Positions 16,644 to 26,752 of a DNA stretch of 64,000 nucleotides are shown in pieces. A program made the translations under genes and the position numbers. The stretch is from Candidatus Pantoea gossypiicola (GTDB taxonomy: Bacteria > Pseudomonadota > Gammaproteobacteria > Enterobacterales > Enterobacteriaceae). Below the pieces are notes generated by a model that searched no databases, was not told where the DNA came from, and saw only the letters and a list, made by a program, of their open reading frames with translations. The DNA lies in NCBI RefSeq assembly GCF_008632075.1, contig NZ_VWVM01000002.1:193462-257461 (forward strand), read 5' to 3'. Every line of letters begins with the position of its first letter. Position 1 is the first letter of the stretch.

Positions 16644-18143
16644 TTAAGCATTGTCATTTTTCAGTGACGGCAGCTTAGAGACCAGACGCAGCGAAACGGT
16701 TAAACCTTCCAGCTGGTAGTGCGGACGCAGGAAGAACTTCGCGGCGTAATAGCCGGGATTGTCTTCCTGCTCTTCCACATTCACCTCGGCAGCGGCCAGC
16801 GGCTTGCGAGACTTGGTCTCCTGCGAGGAGTTAGCTGGATCGCCATCGACGTAGTTCATCACCCAGTCGTTCAGCCAGCGTTCCATCTCATCGCGCTCGC
16901 GGAAGGAGCCGATCTTGTCACGCACGATGCACTTCAGGTAATGCGCAAAGCGGCAGCAGGCGAACAGATAAGGCAGACGCGCGGCCAGACGGGCATTGGC
17001 GGTGGCATCGGCGTCGTGATATTCCGTCGGCTTCTGCAGTGACTGCGCGCCAATAAAGGCGGCGAAGTCAGAGTTTTTGCGATGCACCAGCGGCATAAAG
17101 CCGTTTTTAGCCAGCTCGGCCTCACGACGATCGCTGATGGCGATTTCGGTCGGACACTTCATGTCCACGCCGCCATCATCGCTCGGGAAGGTGTGGCACG
17201 GCAGGTTCTCAACCGCCCCGCCCGATTCCACGCCGCGGATTGCGGTACACCAGCCATACTCCTTAAAGGAGCGGTTGATGTTGGCGGCCATCGCGTACGC
17301 CGCATTGCTCCAGGTGTAGTTGCCGTGATCGGAACCGTCGGTCTGCTCTTCAAAATCGAAACTGTCGACCGGGTTGGTACGAATGCCATAAGGCAGACGC
17401 GCCAGGAAACGCGGCATCACCAGGCCCAGATAGCGTGCATCTTCCGACTCACGCAGGCTGCGCCAGGCGGCATATTCGGTGTTCTGGAAGATTTTGGTCA
17501 GATCGCGCGGATTCGCCAGCTCCTGCCAGGATTCCATCTGCATCACTTCCGGCGCGGTGCCGGTGATAAACGGACAGTGTGCCGCCGAACCGATGCGTGC
17601 CATCTCACCCAGCAGCTCAACATCCTGCGGGCTGTGGTCGAAGTAGTAGTCGCCCACCAGACAGCCAAACGGCTCGCCGCCGAACTGACCATACTCCTGC
17701 TCGTAAATCTTCTTGAACAGCGGGCTTTGGTCCCAGCCAGCACCTTTGTAGCGCTTCAGAGAGCGGCCCAGCTCCTGTTTGGAGATGCTCATAAAGCGAA
17801 TTTTCAGCATCTCGTCTGTTTCAGTGTTGTTCACCAGATAGCTCAGGCCGCGCCAGGCGCTCTCCAGCGATTGAAACTCCGGATGGTGAATAATCTGGTT
17901 AACCTGCTGCGACAGCTTTTCGTCGATCTCCGCAATCAGCGCCTGAATGGTGCGATAGGCGTCGCTGGAAACGGTGACGGTGTTCTCCAGCGCCTGCTGC
18001 GCCAGGGTTTTTACCGCGCTTTCGACCGCGGCGCGTGCCTGGTCGCTTTTCGGCCGGAACTCTTTGTTCAGCAGCGCGCTGAACTCATCCTGACTGAAAC
18101 TGGCTGCGCCCTGCGACTGGGGTTGTTGTGAAGTCTGCGTCAT
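16644..18143 (-). CDS. tssC: T6SS contractile sheath large subunit TssC (VipB)
   Basis: 499 aa. Conserved family stretches include FQSLESAWRGLSYLVNNTE, GCLVGDYYFDHSPQDVELL, LARLPYGIRTNPVDSFDFEE and the closing YYAAKFFLRPHYQLEGLTVSLRLVSKLP. With TssB it forms the cytosolic sheath whose contraction drives the Hcp tube outward. The start overlaps the tssB stop by 4 bp. Confidence 0.98.
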   Translation of the reverse strand: MTQTSQQPQSQGAASFSQDEFSALLNKEFRPKSDQARAAVESAVKTLAQQALENTVTVSSDAYRTIQALIAEIDEKLSQQVNQIIHHPEFQSLESAWRGLSYLVNNTETDEMLKIRFMSISKQELGRSLKRYKGAGWDQSPLFKKIYEQEYGQFGGEPFGCLVGDYYFDHSPQDVELLGEMARIGSAAHCPFITGTAPEVMQMESWQELANPRDLTKIFQNTEYAAWRSLRESEDARYLGLVMPRFLARLPYGIRTNPVDSFDFEEQTDGSDHGNYTWSNAAYAMAANINRSFKEYGWCTAIRGVESGGAVENLPCHTFPSDDGGVDMKCPTEIAISDRREAELAKNGFMPLVHRKNSDFAAFIGAQSLQKPTEYHDADATANARLAARLPYLFACCRFAHYLKCIVRDKIGSFRERDEMERWLNDWVMNYVDGDPANSSQETKSRKPLAAAEVNVEEQEDNPGYYAAKFFLRPHYQLEGLTVSLRLVSKLPSLKNDNA

Positions 18144-18673
18144 GCCTGCGGCTCCTTACCTTCAGTGGCCTCATCCTGCTTCGGCAGATGAGTCAGGGCC
18201 TGTAACAACGTCGGATCCTGCAGCACTTTACCAATCAACTCTTCTGCGCCGTTTTTGCCGTCCATGTAGGTCAGCAGATTTGCCAGCTGGGTCCGGGCTT
18301 CCAGCAGCTTGCTCAGCGGCTCAACGTTGCGGGCCACGGCATCCGGCGAAAAGTCATCCATGCTGTCGAAGGTGAGATCGATGTTGAGCTTGCCTTCGCC
18401 ATTCAGGGTGTTGTCTACCTGGAACGCGGCGCGTGGCTTCAGCGCTTTCATGCGCTCATCGAAGTTATCGATGTCGATCTCAAGGAATTTGCGGTCGTCG
18501 ATGCCCGGCTGCGGCTCCAGCGGTTTACCCACCAGATCCGCCAGCACGCCCATCACAAACGGCAGCTGGATTTTGCGTTCCGCGCCATAAATTTCCACGT
18601 CATATTCAATCTGAACGCGAGGCGCGCGATTGCGGGCAATGAACTTCTGCCCACTGGATTTGCTTGTTGCCAT
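18140..18673 (-). CDS. tssB: T6SS contractile sheath small subunit TssB (VipA)
   Basis: 177 aa from the ATG at 18671-18673, which has GGAG at a suitable distance; five codons more are possible upstream. The family signature RAPRVQIEYDVEIYGAERKIQLPFVMGVLADLVGKP is present near the N-terminus, followed by DRKFLEIDIDNFDERMKALKPR. It pairs with TssC in the sheath and is bound by TagJ in systems of this class. Confidence 0.97.
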   Translation of the reverse strand: MATSKSSGQKFIARNRAPRVQIEYDVEIYGAERKIQLPFVMGVLADLVGKPLEPQPGIDDRKFLEIDIDNFDERMKALKPRAAFQVDNTLNGEGKLNIDLTFDSMDDFSPDAVARNVEPLSKLLEARTQLANLLTYMDGKNGAEELIGKVLQDPTLLQALTHLPKQDEATEGKEPQA

Positions 18674-18752
18674 GGTTTTCTCCATCAATGATGCGCGGAT
18701 AATGTGTCACAGCAGGCGCGCAGGTCCCGCTGTGTGAGTGGGTCACGCCTGC

Positions 18753-19775
18753 TTAGTCGCGACGTCCGAAAATGGTTTCCAGCTGATGCACGCCATCGGG
18801 TGCCAGCTCGCGGATGATCTCCAGGAAGTCGCGCTCGATTAAGCGCTGCACCCGGTCGATCATCAGCGGAGCGGGATGACTCGGCTCATGTTGGGTAAAA
18901 TAGAGCTTCACTTTCTCCAGCATCAGCTGGGCATCGGCGCGGGAACTGATCTGTACCGTGCGCCAGTCCGCGGCCGCGCGCGGCACCGCTGCGACCGCCG
19001 CCGGGGCCGCCGCTTCTGCGGATTGTTCCGCCGCTGCGGCAGGAATCAACTGGCTGATGTCGGTGGCCTGGCAGCGTTCGGCGATCAGCGCAATCTGTCT
19101 GCGCAGCAGGGCCAGTTCCGGCACCGCCGCGTCGCCCAGCCGTTCGGCCACGGTTTCACAGATGGTCTGCAGCCGCTCATGAATCTGCAGCACCGCCTCA
19201 ATACCGGGCTGGTCGCCGCGCGCCAGTTCATCGATCAGACGCGGCAGGCCACCAGGGTAGTCCGCCACCTCGGTTTTGCTGCCGTCGCACAGGGCGGCCG
19301 CATCGCGCAGCGTGATGCAGTCGGACGGGTAGCGCAGCAGCCAGCACTGACGCACCGCGCCACTGAGTTCCGTCTTGTCACCCAGCAGCGCCAGGGCATT
19401 AATGCGGTAGAACGGGTCCTGCTCGCCGTACTCTTCCAGCCGGGGCCACAGCGGTTCCCAGTAGAGCAGCAGCGCCTGTTCAATCAGCTTCAGGCCCTGC
19501 GCATAGCCCGGCAGCCCTTTCAGCTCCGTCCAGGCGTGGGTCAGCGCCAGCATCACCCGTAAATCTTTACTGCGGGCCAGCAGCGCTATCGCCAGCTTCT
19601 CAACTTTGTTCCAGTCGGCGGGTTCGGCCGGAATGATGGTGTTGCCGAACTGCTGTTCGGCTTTACCGGCACTGGCCTGCTCCATCGCCTGAAAATCAGC
19701 GTCGTACTCCAGGTTATCGCCACCGGGATTGTCATCACTGACCGGAGATAGCAAAGCCTCTGTATTCATCGTCAT
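18753..19775 (-). CDS. tssA: T6SS assembly protein TssA
   Basis: About 340 aa from the ATG at 19773-19775, which follows a GAGG site and sits 10 bp after the tagF stop. The ImpA N-terminal domain (about 1-150) has the opening LLSPVSDDNPGGDNLEYDADF. An Ala/Pro-rich linker lies near residue 250, and a C-terminal domain ends LIERDFLEIIRELAPDGVHQLETIFG. TssA docks the baseplate on the membrane complex and guides sheath growth. The C-terminal type is that of short TssA proteins. Confidence 0.94.
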   Translation of the reverse strand: MTMNTEALLSPVSDDNPGGDNLEYDADFQAMEQASAGKAEQQFGNTIIPAEPADWNKVEKLAIALLARSKDLRVMLALTHAWTELKGLPGYAQGLKLIEQALLLYWEPLWPRLEEYGEQDPFYRINALALLGDKTELSGAVRQCWLLRYPSDCITLRDAAALCDGSKTEVADYPGGLPRLIDELARGDQPGIEAVLQIHERLQTICETVAERLGDAAVPELALLRRQIALIAERCQATDISQLIPAAAAEQSAEAAAPAAVAAVPRAAADWRTVQISSRADAQLMLEKVKLYFTQHEPSHPAPLMIDRVQRLIERDFLEIIRELAPDGVHQLETIFGRRD

Positions 19776-19785
19776 GGGTGTCGCC

Positions 19786-20502
19786 TCAGGATTCAAACAT
19801 CGGGGGATAAAGTCCGTTTCGTCCCGGCTTTGCCCCTCCGGCCGGATCAAACAGCAATGAAAAGAGCTGCGCGGTGAAGTTACCGCTATGGACCTGGGTA
19901 TAAAGCGGGAACCCGTCGCTCTGATTAGTCCACCAGAAACTGGTGTAAAACTGCGGGTCGAAGTTCTCGCCCGGCAGCGTCCAGTTCAGTGTGGAAGGCG
20001 TATCGCCATGCCCGATAACGTTGAGGATATCTGACGGCTCACCCGTCTCCTGCGGCGGTTGCGGCTGCGGAATGCTGATCAGTGCCTGATCCAGCTGCTC
20101 CGGCGACCCGCCGCCCTGCACCACCCGCAGCAGCGTATTGCCCACCTGCTGATACCACTCGCCGGAGCGTGCCAGCAGGGCCGGCGACCACTCGGCGGGG
20201 GTGAAGTGACGCAGCGCGCAGAGCGGGTAGTTACGTCCCACGCTGTCCCGTGCCGCAATCAGGCAGCCCATCTGGATCAGCTGACTGCCCAGCATCGGCG
20301 GCACCACAAAATTCCAGACCGGCGCGTTGAGGAACGGGCGCGACGGCGCGTTATCCCCCTCCTGACTGCTCTGCCAGTGATGCAGGCCCACCTGAAACCA
20401 GCTGGACCATTGGCGATAGAGGACGTCAGGAAAGCGGCGCTTCACAAAGTCACCCGCGCTGGGCAATTTGCCGTACCAGCAGGGTGCAGCGTAATGAGTC
20501 AT
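19786..20502 (-). CDS. tagF: T6SS regulator TagF
   Basis: 238 aa. It opens MTHYAAPCWYGKLPSAGDFVKRRF, the diagnostic TagF/ImpM/SciT start, and continues WNFVVPPMLGS. TagF represses T6SS assembly after translation, in part by holding the FHA protein. Together with ppkA, pppA and tagH in the same locus it completes the known on/off switch. It is full length and separate, not fused to pppA as in some species. Confidence 0.93.
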   Translation of the reverse strand: MTHYAAPCWYGKLPSAGDFVKRRFPDVLYRQWSSWFQVGLHHWQSSQEGDNAPSRPFLNAPVWNFVVPPMLGSQLIQMGCLIAARDSVGRNYPLCALRHFTPAEWSPALLARSGEWYQQVGNTLLRVVQGGGSPEQLDQALISIPQPQPPQETGEPSDILNVIGHGDTPSTLNWTLPGENFDPQFYTSFWWTNQSDGFPLYTQVHSGNFTAQLFSLLFDPAGGAKPGRNGLYPPMFES

Positions 20503-20516
20503 TGTCGGGTCCTGTT

Positions 20517-23500
20517 TCAGGGGCAGCTAAAGCCGGGAAGCTGGAACGGGTTACGAATGCTGCCAGGGGTGAACGACAGCGTGACCTGATGCCCCTCCAC
20601 GCTGAACGTGGCTTCGCGGGTCAGGCCGCCGGCCGCGGTAACACGGGCGCGGTCGAAGAAGCGATTGAGTGCCCAAGGCCCACTGGTGACCAGCGTTGAG
20701 GTGGTGCCGTTGGTCAGGCCCAGCTGCATTCGTACCTGGCTGGTGCCGCCCGGACCGGGCCAGCTGACCATCTGTACTGCCTGCGGCCCGTGGGAGTAAC
20801 GCAATTGCTGTCCATCCACATCCAGCGTCAGGTTAAGAATGTCGTTGTCCATTTTTACGGTGCGCAGCGTGACGCGGAAGCCTGGCGTAGTCGCACCGTT
20901 GGCAAAGAACGCATCACGAATTGACTGCGCCTGCTGGAAAGGACGCAGCAGCGCTTCGCCGCCCGGCAGCGTTTTGCCGTCGATACCCGGCGTAAAGCGC
21001 CATGAGGCGTTGGTGGTGTCGACTTTGCTGGCCAGGTTGTCGCGGAAGAAGCTGTCCATCATGCCGCTACCGGGGGCGAACATCCGTGCCAGATCGTCGG
21101 GTGTGACTTCACTGCGCGCGGAGCGCACCAGCGGATAACGACCGGCGATCGCCTGACGACAGAAACTGCCCACTTCCATAGTGATGCGTTTACGGACGTT
21201 ATCCATGTCGCGGCGCTGCGCATCGCTGCTCGCCCCGACCGCCATACTGGAGACCATATTCTGCAGCGAACCGGGCAGACGTCCGGCGCTGGCCTGCAAA
21301 CGACTGATCGCATCGCTGGCCGGTGGCGGCATCCCGCTGTTGGCGGCATCCTGCACCGCCGTGAGGTAGCGATAGAGATCGTCAATCTGATGCAGGAAGT
21401 CATCCACCGCCAGCACCTTGCTGCCCTGCTGTAATGGCTGAGCCAGCTCAAGCACAGGCGCAAAATGCACGGCAACCGCCTGCTCCGGTGACGCCTGCGC
21501 TGCCGCCTGCCCACGCGCCGCAGCCGCTTCAGGCGAGGTAAACAGCGCTTCAAGGGTGCGGGTGGCGCTGTTATCCGACGGCTTTGCCGCCTGCGCGGTT
21601 TTCTCATCGGGCTGCGCCCGGTTCAGCGTCAGCAGGTTACTGAGGTTGATCACCAGCTGGCGCAGCGGCGAGTGGTTGCCCGACAGCAAGCGCGCGGTGT
21701 TAATACGCTGCGAGAGATCGGCACTGCTGTTGAGCTGGATATCGCTCAGAAACAGCTCCCACTGCCGGATATAGTCCTGCACATAGAGCTGACGCACTGC
21801 AAGATCGGTCTGCTCACTTTTCTGCTGCGGCGCAGCGCCGTCCAGTACCCAGAGATCGTCCTGATAAAGCGCCTGCGTGACCGGACCCATCTGCTTGTCC
21901 ACATGCTGCCAGTAGCCGTCCGGCGTATAGAGACCTGCCACACCGTCATTAACCGATTTACCGCTTTTGCGGGAAAACACCAGCTCGCTCTGGGGACCAC
22001 CCAGCGCCGCCAGCGTCACCGTCTGCAGGCTGTCATCACGTTGCAGCAGGCGCTTCAGCCGTCCATAGACGCGCTGTGACAGCGGCATCTGATTAATCAG
22101 CGCCTGTTCGCGCTTTACCAGTGCGTCATCCTTCGCATACGGCGACGAGTGAATCTGCGTCTCCAGCAGCTGTTGCAGATGCCACGCCAGCTGTTTTACC
22201 TGCTGCTGCGTCACGTTCTGCGGCAGCTCGCGCGACAGGTTAAGCATCAGCCACGCCTGCAGGAACTTGCCATCGTAGTGCTTCGGCTGGTAGAGCATCT
22301 GATACGCCTTCAGCGCTTCATAGCTGTAGTCAGCGTCGCTGCCATTGTCATTGCGCAGCCAGCGGGTGATGTTCTGCGCTACCTGCGGCAACAGAAGCTG
22401 CTTCAGCGCTTTGTCGTAGAGCGCACGCGTCGCATCGCTGACCTCGGTGCCACGATAAAGGCCCATACGGCGGGTCAGCGGCGGCGATTCCAGCGAGAAG
22501 TCGGCGCTTTCCGGCAGGTGCAACAGGGTGTTGAGATAAGGCACCAGCGCAAAGAGATCGCCGTTGACCTGCTTCTGAAGCTGGTCGCCCAGCTGCTCCA
22601 CCTGCGGCGCTTTAGCGGCCATCTCCTGCAGATAGGCTTTGTTCTTGCTGTAGCTGGTGAGCCACAGTCCGCCCGCGACCAGTAGCAGCAACAGCAGCGC
22701 CAGATAGCCTGACCAGAGTCCGGCGCGGTTGCGCAGCTCCCACCAGCGGTTGCTGCCCGCCAGACCCGACTCCTGGAAAATCACATTTTCCAGCACGCCT
22801 TTCAGGAAGAAGCTCTGCCCTTTGTTCTGCGGAATCGGGGCGTCTTTATCGACCTGATCCCAGCTGCCCGATTCGCCTGCCTGCTGGCCTGGCAGATTCA
22901 GGGCGCGGTTCAGCTCGCCCATTACCCGGTCAAACGGCAGACCTTCCTGGGTGCCGCTGGCAAAGTAGATGCCGCGTGGTGCGAACTGGGTTTCAAAATC
23001 GGAGCGGGCAAACAGCGTGTCGAGCGCGTCGGCCAGCAGTGGACGCAGCGCAGCAAACTCCTGCGGGAAGAGATAGCTTTCTGCCCGCGCCTGCGCGTCG
23101 CTCTCCGTCAGCAGGCGATCGGCCAGTCCGGCATCGAGTCGCTGTTGCAGCAGTGAATACTCCTGCTGGAACTGGCTGTTCAGCTCAAAATCAGCAGCGG
23201 ATGCCTTCGCCCACGGGAATGTAAATCCCCAGATCTGCTCACGCTGCGCTTTATCCAGCGAGGCGAAGTAGCTGCGGAAGCCTTTGAGCAGGTCCGCTTT
23301 GGTGACCAGCACGTAGACCGGGAAACGGATGCCGAGACGATCGTGCAGCTCCATCAGGCGCTGACGCAGCGCCAGCGCCTGGTTGCGCAGTGCCTCGGGC
23401 GACTGGCTCAGCAGATCGGAGACGCTCAGCGTGACGATGACGCCGTTGATCGGCTGACGTCCGCGATATTTACGCAGCAGGTCGAGGAAATGGTGCCATT

Positions 23501-24146
23501 CGCTGGCATCGCGCTCCTGCTGACTCTCCTGGGTGCTGTAGCGCCCGGCGGTATCGAGCAGCACCGCGTCGTTAGTAAACCACCAGTCGCAGTTGCGGGT
23601 GCCGCCAATGCCGCGCAGGGCCGACTTACCAAACTTATCCGCCAGCGGGAACTGCAGGCCCGAGTTGACCAGCGCGGTGGTTTTACCGGCACCGGGTGCG
23701 CCGATGATCATGTACCACGGCAGTTGATAGAGGAATTGACGACCAAAGCGCTGCGCCCAGAACGGCGTCCCTTTGCTGCTGTGGCGCTGGAAGTGCGCTT
23801 TTCTCAGCATTTCAGTCGCTTCGGAGAAACGGCCCGCCAGCACCTGCTCTTCACTGGTCAGACGCTGACGATCGGCTTCCGGCGCATCGCTTTTGCCGGT
23901 TTCCAGACTCGACATCAGCTTGCGGTTAAGCCAGTAATTATAGAGCCGCGGGATCGCCTGCCCCAGGCCCCAGACCAGATAAAGCAGCGCGATACTGATC
24001 ATGCGGTTCTGTTCTGGCTCAAGCGGCCGCGAATCCACGATAGAGAAGACCGGGCCAATCACCCAGATAATAAATGAGAGCGCAGTGATGCCGACAAAGC
24101 CCCACGCAAGGCGGCTGGTCAGCACTGCAAACAGAATATTCAGCAT
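20517..24146 (-). CDS. tssM: T6SS membrane-complex protein TssM (IcmF)
   Basis: 1209 aa. Hydrophobic segments near residues 8-30 and 45-62 anchor it, followed by a cytoplasmic GTPase-like domain with Walker A GAPGAGKTTALVNSG near residue 152. A further membrane segment (LALLLLLLVAGGLWLTSY) lies near 475-495. The large remaining part is periplasmic and ends in the IcmF C-terminal beta domain. TssM, TssL and TssJ form the envelope-spanning channel. The Walker lysine is retained. Confidence 0.97.
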   Translation of the reverse strand: MLNILFAVLTSRLAWGFVGITALSFIIWVIGPVFSIVDSRPLEPEQNRMISIALLYLVWGLGQAIPRLYNYWLNRKLMSSLETGKSDAPEADRQRLTSEEQVLAGRFSEATEMLRKAHFQRHSSKGTPFWAQRFGRQFLYQLPWYMIIGAPGAGKTTALVNSGLQFPLADKFGKSALRGIGGTRNCDWWFTNDAVLLDTAGRYSTQESQQERDASEWHHFLDLLRKYRGRQPINGVIVTLSVSDLLSQSPEALRNQALALRQRLMELHDRLGIRFPVYVLVTKADLLKGFRSYFASLDKAQREQIWGFTFPWAKASAADFELNSQFQQEYSLLQQRLDAGLADRLLTESDAQARAESYLFPQEFAALRPLLADALDTLFARSDFETQFAPRGIYFASGTQEGLPFDRVMGELNRALNLPGQQAGESGSWDQVDKDAPIPQNKGQSFFLKGVLENVIFQESGLAGSNRWWELRNRAGLWSGYLALLLLLLVAGGLWLTSYSKNKAYLQEMAAKAPQVEQLGDQLQKQVNGDLFALVPYLNTLLHLPESADFSLESPPLTRRMGLYRGTEVSDATRALYDKALKQLLLPQVAQNITRWLRNDNGSDADYSYEALKAYQMLYQPKHYDGKFLQAWLMLNLSRELPQNVTQQQVKQLAWHLQQLLETQIHSSPYAKDDALVKREQALINQMPLSQRVYGRLKRLLQRDDSLQTVTLAALGGPQSELVFSRKSGKSVNDGVAGLYTPDGYWQHVDKQMGPVTQALYQDDLWVLDGAAPQQKSEQTDLAVRQLYVQDYIRQWELFLSDIQLNSSADLSQRINTARLLSGNHSPLRQLVINLSNLLTLNRAQPDEKTAQAAKPSDNSATRTLEALFTSPEAAAARGQAAAQASPEQAVAVHFAPVLELAQPLQQGSKVLAVDDFLHQIDDLYRYLTAVQDAANSGMPPPASDAISRLQASAGRLPGSLQNMVSSMAVGASSDAQRRDMDNVRKRITMEVGSFCRQAIAGRYPLVRSARSEVTPDDLARMFAPGSGMMDSFFRDNLASKVDTTNASWRFTPGIDGKTLPGGEALLRPFQQAQSIRDAFFANGATTPGFRVTLRTVKMDNDILNLTLDVDGQQLRYSHGPQAVQMVSWPGPGGTSQVRMQLGLTNGTTSTLVTSGPWALNRFFDRARVTAAGGLTREATFSVEGHQVTLSFTPGSIRNPFQLPGFSCP

Positions 24147-24149
24147 GGA

Positions 24150-25388
24150 TCAGTTCCCTCTCGCCAGGCCGTTGAGTTCGGCATGCGTCGCATCCGGCGC
24201 AACCAGTAACGTGATTTCAACACGACGGTTACGCGCGCGATTCTCTGCACTGGTGTTTGGCACCAGCGGATTGCTCTCGCCGCGCCCTTCCGCTTTCACC
24301 CGTGACGGCTGCGTCAGCTGCTGTTGCAGCAGGGTCTGCACCGAACGGGCGCGCGCCAGCGACAGCTCAAAGTTAGAGGCAAAGCGCGCACTGCGGATCG
24401 GCACGTTGTCGCTGTAGCCAATCACCTGAATCTGGCCGCTCACATTGTTCATGGCCGCCGCGATGCGCTGGATCACGTCAATGTAGCCGCCGCGCACCTC
24501 GGTCGCCGCCGAAGCAAACAGCCCATCCCCTTTCAGCGTCACCACGCTGCGGTCCGCTTCATCACGCACCGCCACCAGTCCGGCATCAATTTCCGGCTTC
24601 AGGAAGGCGCGCAGGTTGAGCGTGGCAGGCGGAGGCGGTGCCGGGTTGCCGATCTTCACTTCCGGCAGCGCCGTCTGATAGATGCGGGCCAGCACCGGCG
24701 AGGTGTAATCGCCCAGACGCCAGTTGAGCACGATGTAGAACAGACAGGCGGCCAGCCCGGCGACTGCGGCGCAGGCCCACAGCGGGATCATCGGCCGCCA
24801 CAGCTTGCGCAGCACCGGCTGATCGGTGGGATGCGGTGACAGCGCCGCGGCGTAACTGCCGCGCACGCTTTTGATCATCTGCAGCAGGCGCTGTTTGATG
24901 GTCTCAAGCTGCGAGCGGCCATTGTCCAGCACCCGGTAGCGTCCTTCGAACCCCAGCAGCAGGCAGAAGTAGATCAGCTCCAGCATCAGAATGTGACGTC
25001 TTGGGTTTTGCGATAGCTTCGCCAGCAACTGGAAAAACTTCTCGCCGCCCCAGGTTTCGTTGTGAAAGGTGACCAGCAGACCGTTGCTGGTCCAGACGCC
25101 GCGACTGCCCCACGGCGTCAGCGCCGCCGCCTCATCCAGCGCGGTACAGAGACAGTAGCGCGCGCCGATGATCACTTCGTAGCCGAGGCCCGACTGCTGG
25201 CAGCTCAGCTCAAAGCGGCGGATCTGGTCGATCAGCTGCTGACGCAGTTGCGCCGGGTCTTCATGCGACACCGAATGGCGGATCTGTGGAATCGCGTTAA
25301 TCAGGGGGTTGGCCGCCGCGACCAGCACATTCTGGTGGCTGGCATCCGGCGCAAGATCGCTGTGTGAATGTTGTTGTTCCTGCATCAT
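24150..25388 (-). CDS. tssL: T6SS membrane-complex protein TssL with OmpA-like peptidoglycan-binding domain
   Basis: 412 aa. The DotU domain (about 20-210) contains YCLCTALDEAAALTPWGSRGVW and LLGFEGRYRVLDNGRSQLE. One membrane segment (MIPLWACAAVAGLAACLFYIVL) follows near 220-240. The C-terminal half is an OmpA-like domain with SARFASNFELSLARARSV and NRARNRRVEITLL. This is an extended TssL that anchors the complex to peptidoglycan by itself. It sits directly upstream of tssM. Confidence 0.97.
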   Translation of the reverse strand: MMQEQQHSHSDLAPDASHQNVLVAAANPLINAIPQIRHSVSHEDPAQLRQQLIDQIRRFELSCQQSGLGYEVIIGARYCLCTALDEAAALTPWGSRGVWTSNGLLVTFHNETWGGEKFFQLLAKLSQNPRRHILMLELIYFCLLLGFEGRYRVLDNGRSQLETIKQRLLQMIKSVRGSYAAALSPHPTDQPVLRKLWRPMIPLWACAAVAGLAACLFYIVLNWRLGDYTSPVLARIYQTALPEVKIGNPAPPPPATLNLRAFLKPEIDAGLVAVRDEADRSVVTLKGDGLFASAATEVRGGYIDVIQRIAAAMNNVSGQIQVIGYSDNVPIRSARFASNFELSLARARSVQTLLQQQLTQPSRVKAEGRGESNPLVPNTSAENRARNRRVEITLLVAPDATHAELNGLARGN

Positions 25389-25405
25389 GCTGCGTGCTCA
25401 GTTTA

Positions 25406-26752
25406 TTATTCTGACTGACTGCGGATGGCCCAGAACTCCATGTTCAGGCCCGGAAACTCACCGGCAAGGTGCAGCGCAAAAGCGCCTGAGCGCTCCATCT
25501 CTTTCCATAGCTCGCTGTTCTTATCCAGTTCGAAATAGCTGTATCCGGCATGCCACGGGATCTGCGGCGGCGCGCCGGGCATCGCCCGAAGAGCCAGACC
25601 CGGCAACTGCAGCTGCACCAGATCGCGGATTTTGCTGACCGGCGCGACTTTCATCTGGGCCGGGAAATGGGTTTTCAGGGTGTCGGCCGGCACGCTGGCT
25701 TTCACCGCCAGCACAAAGCCGAACTCATGCACCATGCTGCTCTCCGGCACGGTTGCGACGTTCAGGCCGTGCGAACGCTGCGTCAGCGGCAGCTGAATGG
25801 CGCTCTCCTCCATCACCTGCGACAGACCCTGACGCAGCAGCAGCGACAGACGGCTGAAGCAGTTATGCAGGTCATCATGATCGTAGAGCGGCAGTCCTTC
25901 CGGCGCGCGCGCGGGCGTCCAGGTACTCAGCTCTGCGGCCAGTTGCAGCCAGTGGCTATAGAGGGTTTCAGGATGCAGCAGCGGCAGATGTTGCAGATGG
26001 CTGTGCAGGCCAAGCTGACGATTGAGCAGCGCCAGCAGCATAAAATCGACCATGTCGGCGCTGTTGAAGCGGCCGGTGCCGGGTGCACGCTGACTCAGCT
26101 GCTGGCTGCGCTGCTGGATCAGCCCGTGCAGGTCGTTAAACATGTTTTGCAGCGGACGGCTGCTGTTCAGGGTCAGCATCGGCGGGATGTAGTCGCTGTC
26201 GAGCCGGATATGGTTGTCGCTGCGTTTTTCTATTACCTGCGCCACGCCCATTGCGGTCCACTCGGCGGTCAGATCCTGCTCCAGCATCAGCCGCAGGCGC
26301 AGCTTGCCGAACTGTACCGTCGCGCTGCCCACGGCCTGGGCGTTGTCATCTTCCACTTCCGCTTCCCAGGCCAGATAGCGCGCCAGAGAATCCTGCGACT
26401 CCTGGAAGGCGACGGCTTCGCGGCCATTGCGCCGGGTCGGTATCGCCAGCACCACTTTGCTGCGGTCTACTGAGGCCGGCAGATCAAGCGGTGCCGGGCC
26501 ATGCTGTGGCTGGCTGAAGGCGAAAAACGTGCCGTCTGGCAGACAGCCGCTGGCCGCGCTCAGTGCCAGTTTGCCCTGACGCAGCAGCGCTTCATCAAAC
26601 TCAAGATCGTAAAAGCCCCAGGTGTAGACGCGCTGTGACTGACCCCATTCACGCAGGGTGCTGAGAAGATAATTTTCTGACTGCTGGAAATGGTGAGGAC
26701 GCAGAAACATCCCTTCGGTCCAGACGACCTTTTCGGCTCTGTTCATCGGCAT
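25406..26752 (-). CDS. tssK: T6SS baseplate adaptor TssK
   Basis: About 448 aa; the ATG at 26750-26752 overlaps the tssJ stop, with a second ATG two codons further in. The family start AEKVVWTEGMFLRPHHFQQSENY is unmistakable. TssK forms trimers that connect the baseplate wedges (TssF/TssG) to the cytoplasmic parts of TssL and TssM. Full length. Confidence 0.97.
   Translation of the reverse strand: MPMNRAEKVVWTEGMFLRPHHFQQSENYLLSTLREWGQSQRVYTWGFYDLEFDEALLRQGKLALSAASGCLPDGTFFAFSQPQHGPAPLDLPASVDRSKVVLAIPTRRNGREAVAFQESQDSLARYLAWEAEVEDDNAQAVGSATVQFGKLRLRLMLEQDLTAEWTAMGVAQVIEKRSDNHIRLDSDYIPPMLTLNSSRPLQNMFNDLHGLIQQRSQQLSQRAPGTGRFNSADMVDFMLLALLNRQLGLHSHLQHLPLLHPETLYSHWLQLAAELSTWTPARAPEGLPLYDHDDLHNCFSRLSLLLRQGLSQVMEESAIQLPLTQRSHGLNVATVPESSMVHEFGFVLAVKASVPADTLKTHFPAQMKVAPVSKIRDLVQLQLPGLALRAMPGAPPQIPWHAGYSYFELDKNSELWKEMERSGAFALHLAGEFPGLNMEFWAIRSQSE

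Noticed and set aside
17082-18131. A 349-codon open frame on the plus strand
   Set aside because: Antisense to tssC, with no domain pattern and no good ribosome site.
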